The notes under the pieces: model-generated
Told to the model about the DNA's origin: nothing
Databases searched by the model: none
What the model saw: the letters and a program-made list of their open reading frames with translations, nothing else
In this document: positions 23,085 to 35,937 of the stretch, one piece after another
Position numbering within the stretch: position 1 is the first letter of the stretch
Layout of the letters: each line of letters begins with the position of its first letter
NCBI RefSeq assembly: GCF_027580225.2
Contig: NC_073354.2
Span: forward strand, 26,122,001-26,186,000
From: Misgurnus anguillicaudatus
Taxonomy: Eukaryota; Chordata; Actinopteri; Cypriniformes; Cobitidae
Length of the DNA stretch: 64,000 nt
Direction of reading: 5' to 3'
Position numbers and translations under genes: made by a program

Positions 23085-24440
23085 TGGTACCAAAGAGTGC
23101 ATATTAGTACCTAAAATGTACATATTTCTCCAAAATGTATACATTTTTGTACCTAAATGGTACATATTAGGACCTTTTAAAGGGTAAAGTGACAGCATTT
23201 TTTTACCATTTTGTGTTTTAAAGCTGACTGAATCTGATTTTCTAAAAACAAAAGCTTTAAAGCATCTTAAAATTAAGTAACAGCAGTTGTTTGGATTGAT
23301 TCAGAGATCCTAATTTTCCGCTGAGTCATTTTTGAGTCACTATAAGCATTCCTTTCTAGCCCGAAAGCATAAAAATGTTTTTTGGGAGACTGCTGAGTCA
23401 CTGGTTGAATCAATTGCAGAATCGTACTCTCCCGTCTCCCCCCTCGCAACAACATATCCATTCCTCTCCCCCTTTCTTTCTTCCTCTCTCTGCCTTGTTC
23501 TCCCTCGATCTCCCTCTCTCATTCTGATCTACACCCACCTTGTTCGCCCAAACTACTTCTGTCTCTTTATCTCTGTCAGCACCTCCCTGCCCAGTTTCCT
23601 CTTCTCTTTCTCTGTCTCTTCTCTCTCTGGTTTAATTAAGGGGGAAATTAGTCTGTGAGTGACGTGTCAGAGAGCAAGGTCTAGTCACAAAGAGAGTTGA
23701 TGCAGCTGCTAATTCTCTCTAAACCCACTTCCTCCGTTGTAGAAGTGTGAAACGGTCCAAGATAAAAGAAAAGAACGTTTTAAAGATTCTCTTTAATCTC
23801 ACTGTTATATAAAAAGAGAGCCAATTTAGGAGGGATGAAAAAAGAAAATTCATAGCACCATCAACGTAGGATAGGTCAGGTTAGGTTACATTTAACTGTT
23901 TTGTACTGTTTACTAGAAAATTGTCGAAGATGTACCCATGTACTGTCACTTTAAAAACGTCCTATGTGTACAATTAGGTACAGATATGTATACTTTTGGT
24001 ACCTTTGAGTAGTGTTGTAGTTAAGACCACCTAAACTGAGACCAAGTCATGACCAAGACAGGCCGAGACCAAGACAAGACCAAGACCTTTGTCTATAAGC
24101 AAACAAAAGTGAACAAACACTAAAGAGCTGAAATCAACTTAACCATTTAATCTGAACTGTCTTTCCATGGCTTGCCATCCACTTAACACAATGCAGGTGT
24201 TTTTAGTAATAAAATTTGAAAAATTGTCATTGGAAGAAACTTAAACAATGCTTAAACAATGCCAACATCATATGCCAAACCTGAATAAACTGCATAAAAT
24301 TAATGATAAAAAATTAATTTGTGATGTGCCATCAGACCGGTCTCGAGAACGACACTACCTTTGAGGTACTCTTTATGTGCAAAACTGTACTTTTTAAAAG
24401 GGTACAACCCAAGTGACAGCTCAGCTGGGGTACATATTTT
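23085..24440. repeat. Cluster of GGTACC/TTTAAAAGG MITE remnants
   Basis: Words such as GGTACATATTAGGACC, GTACCTTTGAG and TTTAAAAGGGTAC recur in both orientations near 23085-23200 and 23910-24440. The right cluster is split by the hAT MITE at 24010. Between them (23250-23880) is pyrimidine-rich unique DNA. Confidence 0.5.
24010..24357. mobile_element. hAT MITE with perfect 8-bp duplication
   Basis: Ends TAGTGTTGTAGTTAAGACC and GGTCTCGAGAACGACACTA, flanked by CCTTTGAG at 24002-24009 and 24358-24365. 348 bp, non-coding. Confidence 0.8.
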
Positions 24441-24529
24441 GAACATTTTTCTGACGTGTGTATTTAAATGTTAACTCTAACTATTGGTTTAGAACTTGCA
24501 TGTTTAGTTTATTTATGCATACTGTCAAA

Positions 24530-24695
24530 AATAAAGGTACAAAGCTGTCATTGGGGCAGTGCCCTTTAAAAAAGGTCCTACTATGTATTTAGGTACAAAT
24601 TTGAAGTACTAATATGAACTTTTTGGGTACAAAGGTGCTTTTTGAAAGGTTACCGTCCCAGTGACAACTTTTGTACCTTTATTTTTGAGGGTGTT
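24530..24695. mobile_element. Tc1/mariner-like MITE
   Basis: Inverted ends ACTGTCAAAAATAAAGGTAC and GTACCTTTATTTTTGAGGGT in a 166-bp unit. Confidence 0.6.
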
Positions 24696-24699
24696 TACA

Positions 24700-24931
24700 T
24701 ACTGTAAAAAAATTAGCTGTAATTTATAGCTGGTTGCCAGTAACTTACTGTAGAAGATAAAGACTAAAAAAGTTGTTCATGGTAAATGTTCAAGGTAAAT
24801 GTTCATTTAACTTTGAACAAACTGTCGCCAGTAAATAACATAAATGTAAAATCTACAGTAAGTTACTGGCAGCTAGTTTCCAGTAATACCCAATAATACT
24901 GTAATTTTTACAGACTTATTTTTACAGTGTA
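24700..24931. mobile_element. Tc1/mariner-like MITE with TACTGTAAAAA ends
   Basis: TACTGTAAAAA and TTTTTACAGTGTA are inverted ends. Inner arms GCCAGTAACTTACTGTAG and CTACAGTAAGTTACTGGC are perfect inverted copies. A half copy occurs at 31520-31632. Confidence 0.65.
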
Positions 24932-25929
24932 GGCATACACACAGGGCATATGAATGAAGAATGTATACATTCCTTTGGTTAACAAGTACAGATTTGATTG
25001 TATAGTTTATAAAAAAATGACCACAAAAACCGATATAGGAAAATTATGGGTATTTAAGATCTATAGTTGACCGTTATTTGATTAAGCAAAATATGTATAA
25101 TAAAATGTGGTTAAACTGCAAATCTCTTTATTCTTGATGTCGTTATATTAGCAGTCAAATGCATGGTTGTATACAAAAAATGTGCACATTTTATACCTTT
25201 TTGCATGATTTTGCAAGTCATACTTCCATTTTTGGATGTCATGTTCTAAGCAGTGTTCAAATGGTTTTGCGGTATTCTCCAGAGGGGTTTCCTTAATGAG
25301 CATGTTGAGCTTATGTCACATGACTCCATGACATAAGTCAGTTTAACCTCATTTTAAGATTGTTTAAGAAAAGGAGTCAGTACTGTTTTGTCTTGTTACA
25401 TGAATTACATCCTTATATTGCTCAATTCAGATGTGATAAGTGTGAAAAAACTGAGAAGAATCGCTAATTCTCTTTTCATTCCTACTGCTGTGATCTCAAA
25501 GCTAATTGAAAGCAAATGTTTTCCTCCTACTTAAAGTACCTAAGCTATACTGTACTAAAGTATTTACCTATTTAGTAGACTGTAGAAAAATTCCTAGGCT
25601 ACTAGTGTTTTTAACCCTGCTAGTAAATATTAAACTAGGAAGTAATTAATTTACTACCGTTTAATAACACCGTATACTTATTATGCTACATAGTTACTAT
25701 AATATAGGCTACTACAGTATACAAACTTTTACTACAGTTTACTAGTTCATGCTAACTATAGCATTCCCACGATTTTTATGTGGTTATTTTTCCACTCAGG
25801 TACAACATCTTCATAAATTAAGCACACTGAGACCAAATTAGATTTGTCCAAGTCCATTTATTTTGACACAGCGCTAACATGCTGTTTCCAAACAATGTTT
25901 CACGGCATGTGCTAAATTTTATTTGGGCC
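24932..25929. other. Upstream flank of snap25
   Basis: AT-rich, no gene or strong repeat seen. Confidence 0.35.
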
Positions 25930-26014
25930 GCTCCTCCTCGACAGAAATCCATTAAACGTCATTGACGTCAGAGCGGACGCCATGTTTGTGGAGGGCAGAG
26001 CTGCTGGCCATTGA
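25930..26014 (+). promoter_or_regulatory. snap25: snap25 core promoter region with CRE
   Basis: A palindromic cAMP-response element TGACGTCA lies at 25963-25970, preceded two bases away by a half-site CGTCA at 25957-25961. Just downstream, GCCATGTTT at about 25979-25988 resembles a YY1 site in a CpG-containing stretch. No TATA box is obvious at the expected distance. The position immediately upstream of exon 1 is the main reason for calling this a promoter. The transcription start itself cannot be read from the sequence. An ATG at 25982 opens an 11-codon frame (stop included) ending TGA at 26012-26014, which would be an upstream ORF if transcription starts before it. Confidence 0.6.
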
Positions 26015-26144
26015 CGAAGAAGCAGTGAGACACGCGCATTGCCTTTGCCGCAGCTCATTCCCTACAGAAGGCGGTTGATGGTACTTCACTGTTGAAAATC
26101 ACAGGCATCGCTTCCTACTGACGGTCCACGGACTGCGGGATCAG
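25990..26144 (+). other. snap25: snap25 exon 1, non-coding 5' UTR (start approximate)
   Basis: A strong donor (ATCAG|GTAGGT) follows position 26144 in a locally CpG-richer stretch downstream of the CRE. The vertebrate SNAP25 gene has a non-coding first exon followed by a long first intron, and the next splice acceptor that can serve the ATG exon is at 39360. The 5' boundary is a guess from the CRE position. The 3' boundary rests on the donor only. The exon carries no open frame into exon 2. Confidence 0.55.
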
Positions 26145-26426
26145 GTAGGTTTTATTTAAACACAATGATTATAAAACAGATGAACTGTATTCGTTTTGAC
26201 TAAAAACTGGTTTCACTTTTAAGTCTCAGCGCAGGGAAAGACCAAGAGCAACAGTGAATGTTTTTATAAATGTATTGTAAAACCAGCTTTTTAACAGAAA
26301 TGTGTCACATTTGACCGTTTAAGTGATTGAATTAAAGTTTGATTCAATATTTAGACGATTAGAGACAATCGTGTAACGTTAATACGCATTTGAATCATGT
26401 GTTGGATGCGGCACGATGTGGGCGGT

Positions 26427-26447
26427 TTCAGCACCCTGGACAGCGGC
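26427..26447 (+). promoter_or_regulatory. snap25: RE1/NRSE (REST binding site) in snap25 intron 1
   Basis: The two half-sites TTCAGCACC and GGACAGCGGC are separated by the usual two-base spacer, giving the 21-bp RE1 layout. Against the canonical element the only informative mismatch is the G at position 20. REST silences neuronal genes, SNAP25 among them, in non-neuronal cells. The site is 283 bp downstream of the exon 1 donor, a typical location. Confidence 0.85.
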
Positions 26448-29400
26448 TGTATCTGCTCCATTGCGTTTTCTCTCCTAAATTGACATTCAGTCCCAACACC
26501 TTAACCATTATACGTCTGGAAAAGTTTTAATTTACATTCTTTTAAATTATATTACCAGATGCTCGAGATTTTAAGAGGCTCTGCCGCTGATACAGCATCA
26601 GGTCATTAATCACTAAAATGACAGTGAAAACGAACACTCGGTTGTTTCATTTTGCTGCCATGATAACATCACTTTACGCTTCTCTTCTACATACCCGATT
26701 CTTTACATTTATGTGTTTAGATTGCATTTCGGGTTTTGATTGATCGAAAGTAAAACTGAAGGGATTGATTGTGGGGGAGGTCGATCAGGAAAACTGCGAC
26801 AGAGTTGTTGAGAATGAAAATGTGTTGTAGAGAAAACAACGGGGTGTGAGAAGCGTTTATCAAACTGATTGAATGTAATCGAACGTATTCATTTGGACGT
26901 TTATTTTTTTTTACCAAATATTTCCAAACGTGTCGTGTGTATGTGATGAGGCAGCTGTAATGGTCGGTTCGTGTCTTCCTGTTGGCAGACGATGGGCGGG
27001 GGCTCGGGCTCAGATGAGCGGGGGTGGATGCTGGAGATACCCTCGCATATGATGCGGCTCCAACAATCCCCCCCCCCCCCCCAAAAAAAAACAAGTCTGC
27101 ATCTCCACCTTGACCATATCTTCACGTGTCAATCACATTTACGATTACACAATGCGATAAAATCCATTATTAACTTGATTTCCGTAATTTTATCTAATCA
27201 CCCTTTCCAAATAGGCAATAGCGCAGGTGACTTGGGCATATCAGGATAGCGCAGAATAGCTTTTTTCGTGCATCTGCGTATGTTGTATATTGTAAGACAC
27301 GTTATTTGTGTCGTGTCACGAAGTGAAAGTGGGTTGCATGATGCGCGCTGACTGTTTTGGAGATCTATATGTAGGTAGGCTATAGCAAATACGCATTAGT
27401 TATTGACGCACAGCCGCAACGATGGCTTAATCAATGCATGCGGCTCGCTTCAATTTAACGCTGTTTCGTCTGTATGTGTCTTGCGGCGGTTGTAAGAGAC
27501 GGATTGGCACGCTTTTGGCCCGACTGTTGAGTCTGATGGTTTAATGCGGCTTATTGTGGCTTGACTGCAGAGCACAGGGCGGCTGGGATGTTCCCAGAAT
27601 AAGTGGTGACTCACGATATCATCTCAAACGTCCATTCATCTTGATTTATCGACGACCAGAGCTGAATAATTTACATGTAATATTATTACAATGTTTTGTA
27701 GTTATAGTAAACATATTCAAGATCTAGAGATTTCTCTTTATATGACATGTTTGCTATGACGGTTTATGTCAATAGCTTAGGAGAATGATTAATGGCTTGC
27801 TGTAAAACACAGCAGGCTAATTCACAACGAACCAATTATTGTTTCGATTTGTTCAGTAAATAATAAGAAAATATTAGATTTGCCTTTGATGACTAGCAAA
27901 AGACCTTCAATTAATAAAAAAAAAAATTCAGTCAGGAATAAACTTGTTATTTCTTTAAGAAATAGTTTTCTCACATTTAACACTGAGACCGTGCTTTATT
28001 ATACAATTTTCTCAAAAATTTGACAGATCATCTACATTATGATTGGCATTTAAATGAAATATTATGATGCAAGAACTTAATAAAAAATAAAAAAGCTTAG
28101 AGAAGATTCACAGGCAGCGTACTGCTTGTTATACAGATGAGGTAGGCCTACTGTATCAACATAAACTTATTTACTTCATGTATTTAATTACGTTTTACAA
28201 TTTAACTCAAAAGTGCTGTAAAGCATCACTGGGGAAAAAAAGACACAAGCATTGTTAAAAATGAGAATTGATTAGCAATTGCCCAGATGAAAAAGAGCAG
28301 ATAGTCTCACATGGACCACTAAGTCAAGATGTAAAACTGTAATGTGCAAACAATAACATCAGCCCGTGTCCAAAACGGCTTCTGGATAACTCTTTGAAAG
28401 TTCTTGGTTAAACGAATATATAGATACATGCGTCATGAGATCTTAAGACAGCTATGGATGAAAAGCATAAACGTATAGCAAGAGGGGCAAGAGAATAATG
28501 TCGGAAGAGTATTAAGAAACATCAGATGAGGGCAGATAAGACGAGAATAGAAAAGATACCCCAAAGAAGTCGCATGAAGAATGATGCATAATGACTGCAG
28601 GAAGAAACCCCCTCATGCCAAACGTCTCGGCACGTAAGGTCTGCCCAGACATTTGGATTTCCCCTCCGCCATCTGCAAATCTGAGTTGTGCATTGCATAT
28701 ATCAACACATATTTCTTAAATGCATTAAATAAAACAGAAGAAATAAGAGCTATTTGGTATAACCATTTTTGACTCATACAGTATGCATAAAGGTTAGCTA
28801 ACTTTAACCAGAAATGTGTGGTTTGTTACAATGTGGAGATATGCATGAGAATACCAATCCAGTCTACTGTCATGAGTTGTGTCCTCAATGGGTGAGTTAG
28901 CTAGCTAATCTGCACCATCAAAATGACCACCCTAATAAATCTTATAGTCTGTACCCTATCAAATAAACTTGGGGAATTTAATCAATGGACTTGCCTACTT
29001 TTGCACGCCGTTATTGTGAGCGGTTCGGACAAACGTTATGGCATCTGCTCATTGCTGCAGTCTGAAACCATTTTCGAATTGAGACTCACAATACAGTTTT
29101 CTTATTAAAGTTATTAAAGTGTGGTGCACATAAGATCTGTGGCATGAATAGATGAGATCATCATAGATGATTCATCCTTACTCATATTACAGTTTATGTA
29201 AAGATTAGGCAGTTGGATTCCATTAAAGTGGACTCATATTTCAGTATTAAGTAGTTTGCTATAGCAAATGCTACTCAGTCGCTCCGGTTCAACAATAGCC
29301 CTTGCAACACGTTTGCATATTTCTTTCAGAGTATTATTTGACTGCTGACCCATGTTTGAGATTGATAATGATTTGATAACAATGCACACGTTGCCTCATT

Positions 29401-31427
29401 CAACTACATCAATAGGATGATGAAAGATATTTGAACTATAGTGGAAGTATTAGAGCTCACTTTTTTCTCCCTTTGCATGTCAATTATTGAAAATTCTCTA
29501 CATGCAGATGTTTTATTCATGATCAATTTTTAATGTATTTTAGCTGAATAATGGTAAAACCTCCTCTATATGGATTAAGTAGTTATCCACCATTTAACAA
29601 CGCTGAGTGTTTTACTTCCGTAAACAAAATCTACTTCTGAGAAATAATAAATATTAATCATATTTCTTCAAAGCTTTTGGCTGTTTTCCAGATTCTGAAC
29701 TTCTTAATTGCTTTTTAATGTCTGTTGTTTATGACAACTCGAACCTTTTACATAATATGCTGATAATATTATAATTATTTATAATATAATTTTTTTCATT
29801 AATTTCTTTTTGACATCTTCCCCCTGTCTGATCAGCGAAACAAATGTCATCTTATACAACCAAATGAGACTACAGTGCAGTTTATGCGATTGTCATATAC
29901 TGTATTAACTTTGATGGCACCCAATTCACATGCGATGCAATTTGACTTCTGCAGTCTGTTGCTATTATGTAAATGCAATGACAGAATGCTACGATGCCAA
30001 TCAAAAGCGTACCAAAAACAAATAATATTATAGTAATGTAATGGATGTTTAATGTGCTGTCATTGTAGGGTGTAAGGATACCTTGATGACAATAAAAATT
30101 TCTCTGCTATTTTTGTTGTCATCCCAACCGTATGAAGGTGCAAGGTCACATTTTATATTTCAATCAGACACTGTAACCGACCCCTCCAAATACTTCCCAT
30201 TAACCCTGTGTGTCCCACATACTGAGGCTGATCATGGCAGGCTCCTCACCTGCCATATCTCCATTATCCTTGGATCCAGATGTGCAGGCAAGTGGAATGG
30301 GGTGTCGGAAACAAAGCTTGTCTTTTAATGGCCTGTTCCTAATAAATCTATCCCAGGGCTTCCCCATGAGAAAGAGGTTTACGGGCATCGAGGAGGAAGG
30401 GCTCTCTGCAGTAGAACCTGCTGCTGTTACCAGCAGAGCTGAACACAAATAGGCTCTTTAAGATCAATTGCATTGACTGTTGGATCCCCACTAAATCTTA
30501 CGACCTTACAGTCCAATGTAAAGAAGGATATAGGTGAGGTTCTAGGACTGCTGCATTTGTTCAACAGTAGTTTATGGCGCTGCAACACGAACGCATAGTG
30601 CTTTTGTGCACACAGGAATGAAAATTTGTGTGGAGTGTGCTAGGAGGAATACTAAGTATGCAGTCGCATGCATACTGTAATGTAGAATTCAGATTGGTTT
30701 GGGAGTAATGATCATTACAGAACATAAGGGAAATTATTTCCTTCACGATGAATAATGCTGCGTTGTTTTCAACCCGTGGTTGGGTGATATATGGACGAAC
30801 CCATGAGTTGGTTTGAATGAACCTGGAAAATGTCCAATGAACCAAGGAAATGAACCAAGAAGCAATTGATGCTACAGCATCTTCTTAGCGGGTGAAAATA
30901 GAGACATATTGTATTTACACCATGTAAATGTAGCAGTTAATGTTTATTAGAGGATTTATATTGGCTGATACTATTTGTACCTCAGTATTTTTGTACATAG
31001 GATGTAATGATAACATAGAGTGTAAATTATTATATTTATTACAATTATGAAATGGATGCTGCATTATTGGTAAAGCCCTCCTTTACACCAACCCCTAACC
31101 CTACCCAAAAACTACTTTAATTCTGATTGGCTGTCACTAGTTTATCATTAAAAAAATCACTCATTCCTCTGTATCATTATACTGTTGTTGTCGTGTAAAC
31201 TTCAATTTAGAAAGATTTTAAAATTTTAGCTTTTACTCATTGTCCTTGCTGTGAACGTTTCTTGAGATATAGATGTCATAAAGATCTTCTTGTCTGCTTT
31301 TATGGTTTCGGAAATTTACACCTTTTGTAGCATTCACTTTATTGATTAGAATGTATTATAATGTAAAATTATTTGCCCCAACATTCCAAAAGATGGACAT
31401 GGGGCTTCATTTATGCGAACTTTGATT

Positions 31428-31513
31428 TGGAACAGTACTTGGTCCGCGACTGATGACGTTTCACAAGTCCACAAGAACACAAGTACAGACAAGAACACAT
31501 ATTGAGAAACGGC
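31428..31513. mobile_element. Fragment of the Harbinger-like MITE of 1751-2029
   Basis: GGAACAGTACTTGGTCCGCG through CATATTGAGAAACGGC is the reverse complement of the left end of the element at 1751. The other end is missing. Confidence 0.7.
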
Positions 31514-31519
31514 CATGAT

Positions 31520-31632
31520 TTAAGTTTGAACAAAATGTTGCCAGTAAATAACATACATTTAAATCTACGGAAAGTTACCGGCAACCCAGCTGCAATAACA
31601 CTGTAATTTCTACAGAATTTTTTTGCAGTGTG
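31520..31632. mobile_element. Half copy of the 24700-24931 MITE family
   Basis: GTTGCCAGTAAATAACATAC and the TTTTTGCAGTG end correspond to the right half of that family. Confidence 0.6.
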
Positions 31633-33499
31633 GGGCGGGTCTATCAAAAAAAGGTCCAGATTCTATTGGGGTAGGGGCATGTTTGTTTAAGTGATTTCAA
31701 ATGTCAACATTGGCTTTCAGAGTTCGTGCTCCCTCCTTTAATGACACGGCATTTAAAAAAGCACCTGCCAATGTTTAAATCCTTTACGAGCAGTAAGAAA
31801 GACTTATATTTCCAAAAACCTGCAGCAATCAGACAAGCAAAGTACGTACGTCTGCTTAGACCGTTTTTATTAATATGGACTTTGCCATGGATTTTTGCGT
31901 ACGCTCACTTTACAATCAATCTAAAAATGAGGCCCCTTTAGTGCAGTGTAATTCATAACTGATTACATTTTTTGTAGCACCCATACACGATAAAGTCAGT
32001 ACAAATAGGCAATACTAAGAAAGCCAAAGGAAACAGTGGCAATAAAAAAACAAAGATTAAAAAAACAAAATGTTTTAGATGAAAAAGACACCTTAAGCCC
32101 CCACTGGGGAAACCCACCTATACTCAGGCTGGTGGTGCCAAATTTATAATCCAGTTTAATGAAATTTGATCCAGATTGTAATGCAGTGCATTTTTATCAA
32201 ACAAAAATGTATATTTATCTCAATTACATGATTTGTATAAAGAGTGTGGATGTTAAAGAACTCTCCATGAAATCCTCCACTCACTATAAAGAGAGCTGAT
32301 GTTATTTATCATGGCTCATGAGAAGAGTGGTGGTGTTCCCAAACCTGTCCTTAGCTGTATTGTGTCCTCTTGAATAATAAGCCATTGTCGTAGTTTACAG
32401 GCAAGGAATGGATGGAGACAAATGGAAGTACCAATGATCTCAGATACCTTCTTTAAAATATATTTGTTCAGCTCAACTAAACTGAAAGTTGTTGACATGT
32501 AACTATTATCCTGTTGTCTTGTTGTGTAACTTGCTGCTACGTTATTTTAGTCAAATTTTTTGCTGATAACTCTGCGTGAGCTTAGTAATTAACTAGATCG
32601 AGATTAACAACAGTTAGGAAGGGCATGACCAAAATTGTGTAAGCCATTTAAAAAACAGTAGTTCACCAAAGTAGTGACAGTCAAGCATCTGGCTTAATAA
32701 ATGCGTTTTTTTCTATTTTTAATTCTGGCATGCAAATGTTTACAATACAAATATTTTCTCCCCAAATTACTCCTCAACACCCTGACTAAGCTAGGATTTT
32801 TTTAAAGCCCCTTTAAGCCTTTCATGGTCATTGTGGTACATACAGTATGTTTGTGTGGATTTGACTTTGGGAAATGGTTTGACAGCTGTCCATCAAACAA
32901 CAAACATATGGGACGCAAAATAAATGACATATGGGCAGAAATCCCAGAGTTTGAGCAATTGTCTTTTTCTCCATTTTCCGATAAATGGTTCTCCTAGCGG
33001 CTCTGATTATAAAAGATGCCAAGCTCAATAACTCGCTCTACGAGAGTCAATCTGTCGCAACACAAGGAAATACCATAACCCGATTTCAAAGGTAATCTCG
33101 TAAAACACGTCTGTTGCCCCTGACTCTGAGATTTAGGGGTCAGGCATGATAAGTTCATTTCAATTTCAGAGGATAAGGTGAAGTTAGTGCCCAGCGAAGC
33201 ATGAGAGAGAGAGAAATAGAGTACGACCAGCGGCTATTAATGTACTGTTTGGGCTTTTATTGAAGTTTTGAAGACGAAGAGTTTTATGTGGTAATTGTGC
33301 AGTGCTGCAGTACAGACTGCGTATTTGAGGAGAGAAAACAAAATGGCAGCCAGCAGAGAGACAGAAGACGAGCACACACACATACACAAAGAAGTTTCAG
33401 CTTTAAAGCTACTTATTCTTTTATAATCAAATCTTCGTACAGTTTCCACTCTATAGGCTAATATCACACAGACTTACTGTGTATAGCAGTCGACTACTA
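31633..33499. other. snap25 intron 1, no recognised feature
   Basis: No exon-like or repeat sequence recognised. Confidence 0.35.
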
Positions 33500-33575
33500 G
33501 GTGTTAGTATGTTAAATGCTGCCTCATTTGTAAGTCACTCTGGATAAAAGCATCTGCTAGATGGAGAATATAAAT
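33500..33575 (+). mobile_element. L2-type 3' tail (LINE or SINE)
   Basis: TTTGTAAGTCACTCTGGATA followed by AAAGCATCTGCTAGATG and a TAAATGTAA tail matches the 3' end shared by fish L2 LINEs and their SINEs. Confidence 0.75.
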
Positions 33576-34463
33576 GTAATTCAATAAGCAACATCTCTTT
33601 AGTCTGCTACTATACTTTGAAAGGCATCGCTGTTAAACTTTTTCAGTGTTTTTGTAGCCTTCCAGTTTGAATAAGTTTCTAAGCGATGCCTAGATCTCAT
33701 CATGTGTTTTGATAGATGTGAGTGTCTAATGATTAGCATATATAGGAAGGAAATAATGACAACCATCAGTTGAGTGGGAAAGGGAGTATTTCCATATTTG
33801 TCATTATTATACAGTATGTCTATCTGGTACTGATGCTTTATAAAGATAAACAACATTTATTTGGCTTGGTTTCTCCAAAGAGCTCCTATAAACCAAGCAG
33901 TCATGTATTGAGATGGTTCTGCAGCTCTTCAGATCATTCAGATCGAATGCAAGCCTACAATGCAATGGCTGCCAATGGTGCCATTCATACACAGCACATC
34001 AAATAGGATTATGTTTGCTCAGTTATAATACGAGAAGATGAATGATGAAGCAAATGAAAGGTTTTTATTTCATCAGTCAGTAACAAATGTCAATTAACAA
34101 ACAGTCCAGAGGTTTCACTGACTGTGTAAGACTACTGTCCAATATTGTTTTGCTTTCAATCTGAACAAAAACTAGATTATAGCAAAGCCCCTTTAGGGGA
34201 GTCGTGCCACTAGGTGATCATGTTTGCAGTTATTTCAGTCATACAAGACTAAAGTCCTATTTACTTGAATGGGAAAGACAGATATTTCTAAAATCGCATT
34301 TGAAAAAAAAAACATTTATCAAAGGAATCTGCACAAAACACCTTCCCTAGAGACCCCTCCCCTTTATCGATTGATGATTGGTTCTTTTAACCGGAAGGTG
34401 GGACTTCTGTCACAGGGAAGCCATAGTGAGGATTGCATTGTTCTCAATTGATAGTAATAGAAG

Positions 34464-35929
34464 CAGGGCATTGAACCAGATTTTTTTCCGATTTGGTTTG
34501 TTCCGAACAAAAACAGTATTTTAAAGTTTCGGTTTTCGGTTCAACCCTAAAGTTGACGTTGCTGAACCGGTTAGAACAAAAATAATTAAGTTCCTGAACC
34601 GGTTAATAACGTTCCATGTCAGCTTTGGGACATACAAATAAGTAGTTTGATCATTAGGACATTAAACTTAAATTATTAGTCTACATAATTTTCTCTATCT
34701 TGTCATCAAACATTAAAAAAGCTACATTATGTAAGTGGCATAACTGTAATTCTGACATGCCTACATTTGTTTCAGCATTATACCTGAATTAAGGACAAGG
34801 ACAATTTCTCCCATGTCGTTTATTGGGAAACAACCTAAACAAATGTTTTTATTAGAAAAAGAATACTGTGGTATTTCAAGATCATTTTGTTTGTATGTGT
34901 CCTATCAAAACAGAAAAATTATTGGCTTGCTTTTTGAAACGTGTCTCTCCGTGTATGCCCTTTTGAGTGCACTTAAACACACGCACACACACAGACGGAG
35001 GACGAATTCCAAACGGCACTTCCTGAAGAAGATGCAGCATAATCAGTCGCTCCACATAAAGTGAAAATGACGTTTTTCAGTGCTTTATTCGCCAAATATA
35101 CCGCCCCTACCGTCTGTAGGAAGAATACCCCACTTGCAACTTCGCTGTATCTGACCCGGTGTCCTTCAGTCTCGCAAAGTCTCAGATATCGCGAGAAGCA
35201 GTATCACTTTACAGCAAACAACACAGAGGCAGGCGAGCTAAACACGGCTAGCGATTGTTGCAAATGGCAGAGCCGGGGACGAAGCATCGAAAACCCTTGA
35301 CGGAAGGGAAGCCTAACTGGATTGGAAATAAGCTGATAAACTTGGTTCCGAGGGGGGAGGGACAACAGTTAGTTTTTACGACAGTGTGTTTTAAAGCATT
35401 TACTTTCAGACACTAGGGGGAGCTCGTAGAGAAATATTACGCAGACTTGCCTGGTTTCCTTTTAAGTGTTAACATTTGCAAGCTTTTAAAAACATGCAAA
35501 TGATAAACTTTCACCCCATTTAAACTGCGTATTAATCCGCAAATCGCACTGGGGGGAAAACTGCGATCCGTTACACCACTAATTAGTATTAACAAAAAAC
35601 ATCTAGAGATATTTGGTAGCCTACAATATTTACCTCTTATGATTGAGCATTAGAGACTTGGGCTTGAGTAGGCTACTTGCTGGTGGCAAGCTTCTCATTT
35701 CTCAGATGAGTCAACGACGACCTGAAGTTAACTTCACCAAGTTATATTGCACAGAAAACTTGTCAAAAAACAAAAAAATAACGGTTTTAACCGGTTACCA
35801 TTTTTTTAAATAAACGATTCTGTTCCGGAACACATATTTTTTGAAAGTTTCTGGTTTCCTTTCTGTTCCTTGCAAAACATCAAAAGTTTCTGGTTTTCAT
35901 TTTCGTTCTGTAAACTGGTTCAAGCCTTG
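34464..35929. mobile_element. Non-autonomous hAT element, 1.5 kb
   Basis: Ends CAGGGCATTGAACCAG and CTGGTTCAAGCCTTG are inverted, with a perfect 8-bp duplication AATAGAAG at 34456-34463 and 35930-35937. GAACCGG/CCGGTT words recur near both ends. No transposase seen. Confidence 0.85.
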
Positions 35930-35937
35930 AATAGAAG

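Larger units (their letters stand above)
26145..33499 (+). other. snap25: snap25 intron 1, first part, mostly single-copy
   Basis: Apart from the RE1, a C run followed by an A run at 27069-27090 and the two fragments listed at 31428-31632, I see no recognisable repeat or coding sequence. The low repeat content compared with the rest of the window is notable and could reflect conserved regulatory DNA. Confidence 0.5.

Noticed and set aside
27001..27094. Gly-rich frame around the C run (MGGGSGSDERG)
   Set aside because: Driven by the poly-C/poly-A tract, with no conserved domain and no splice context.
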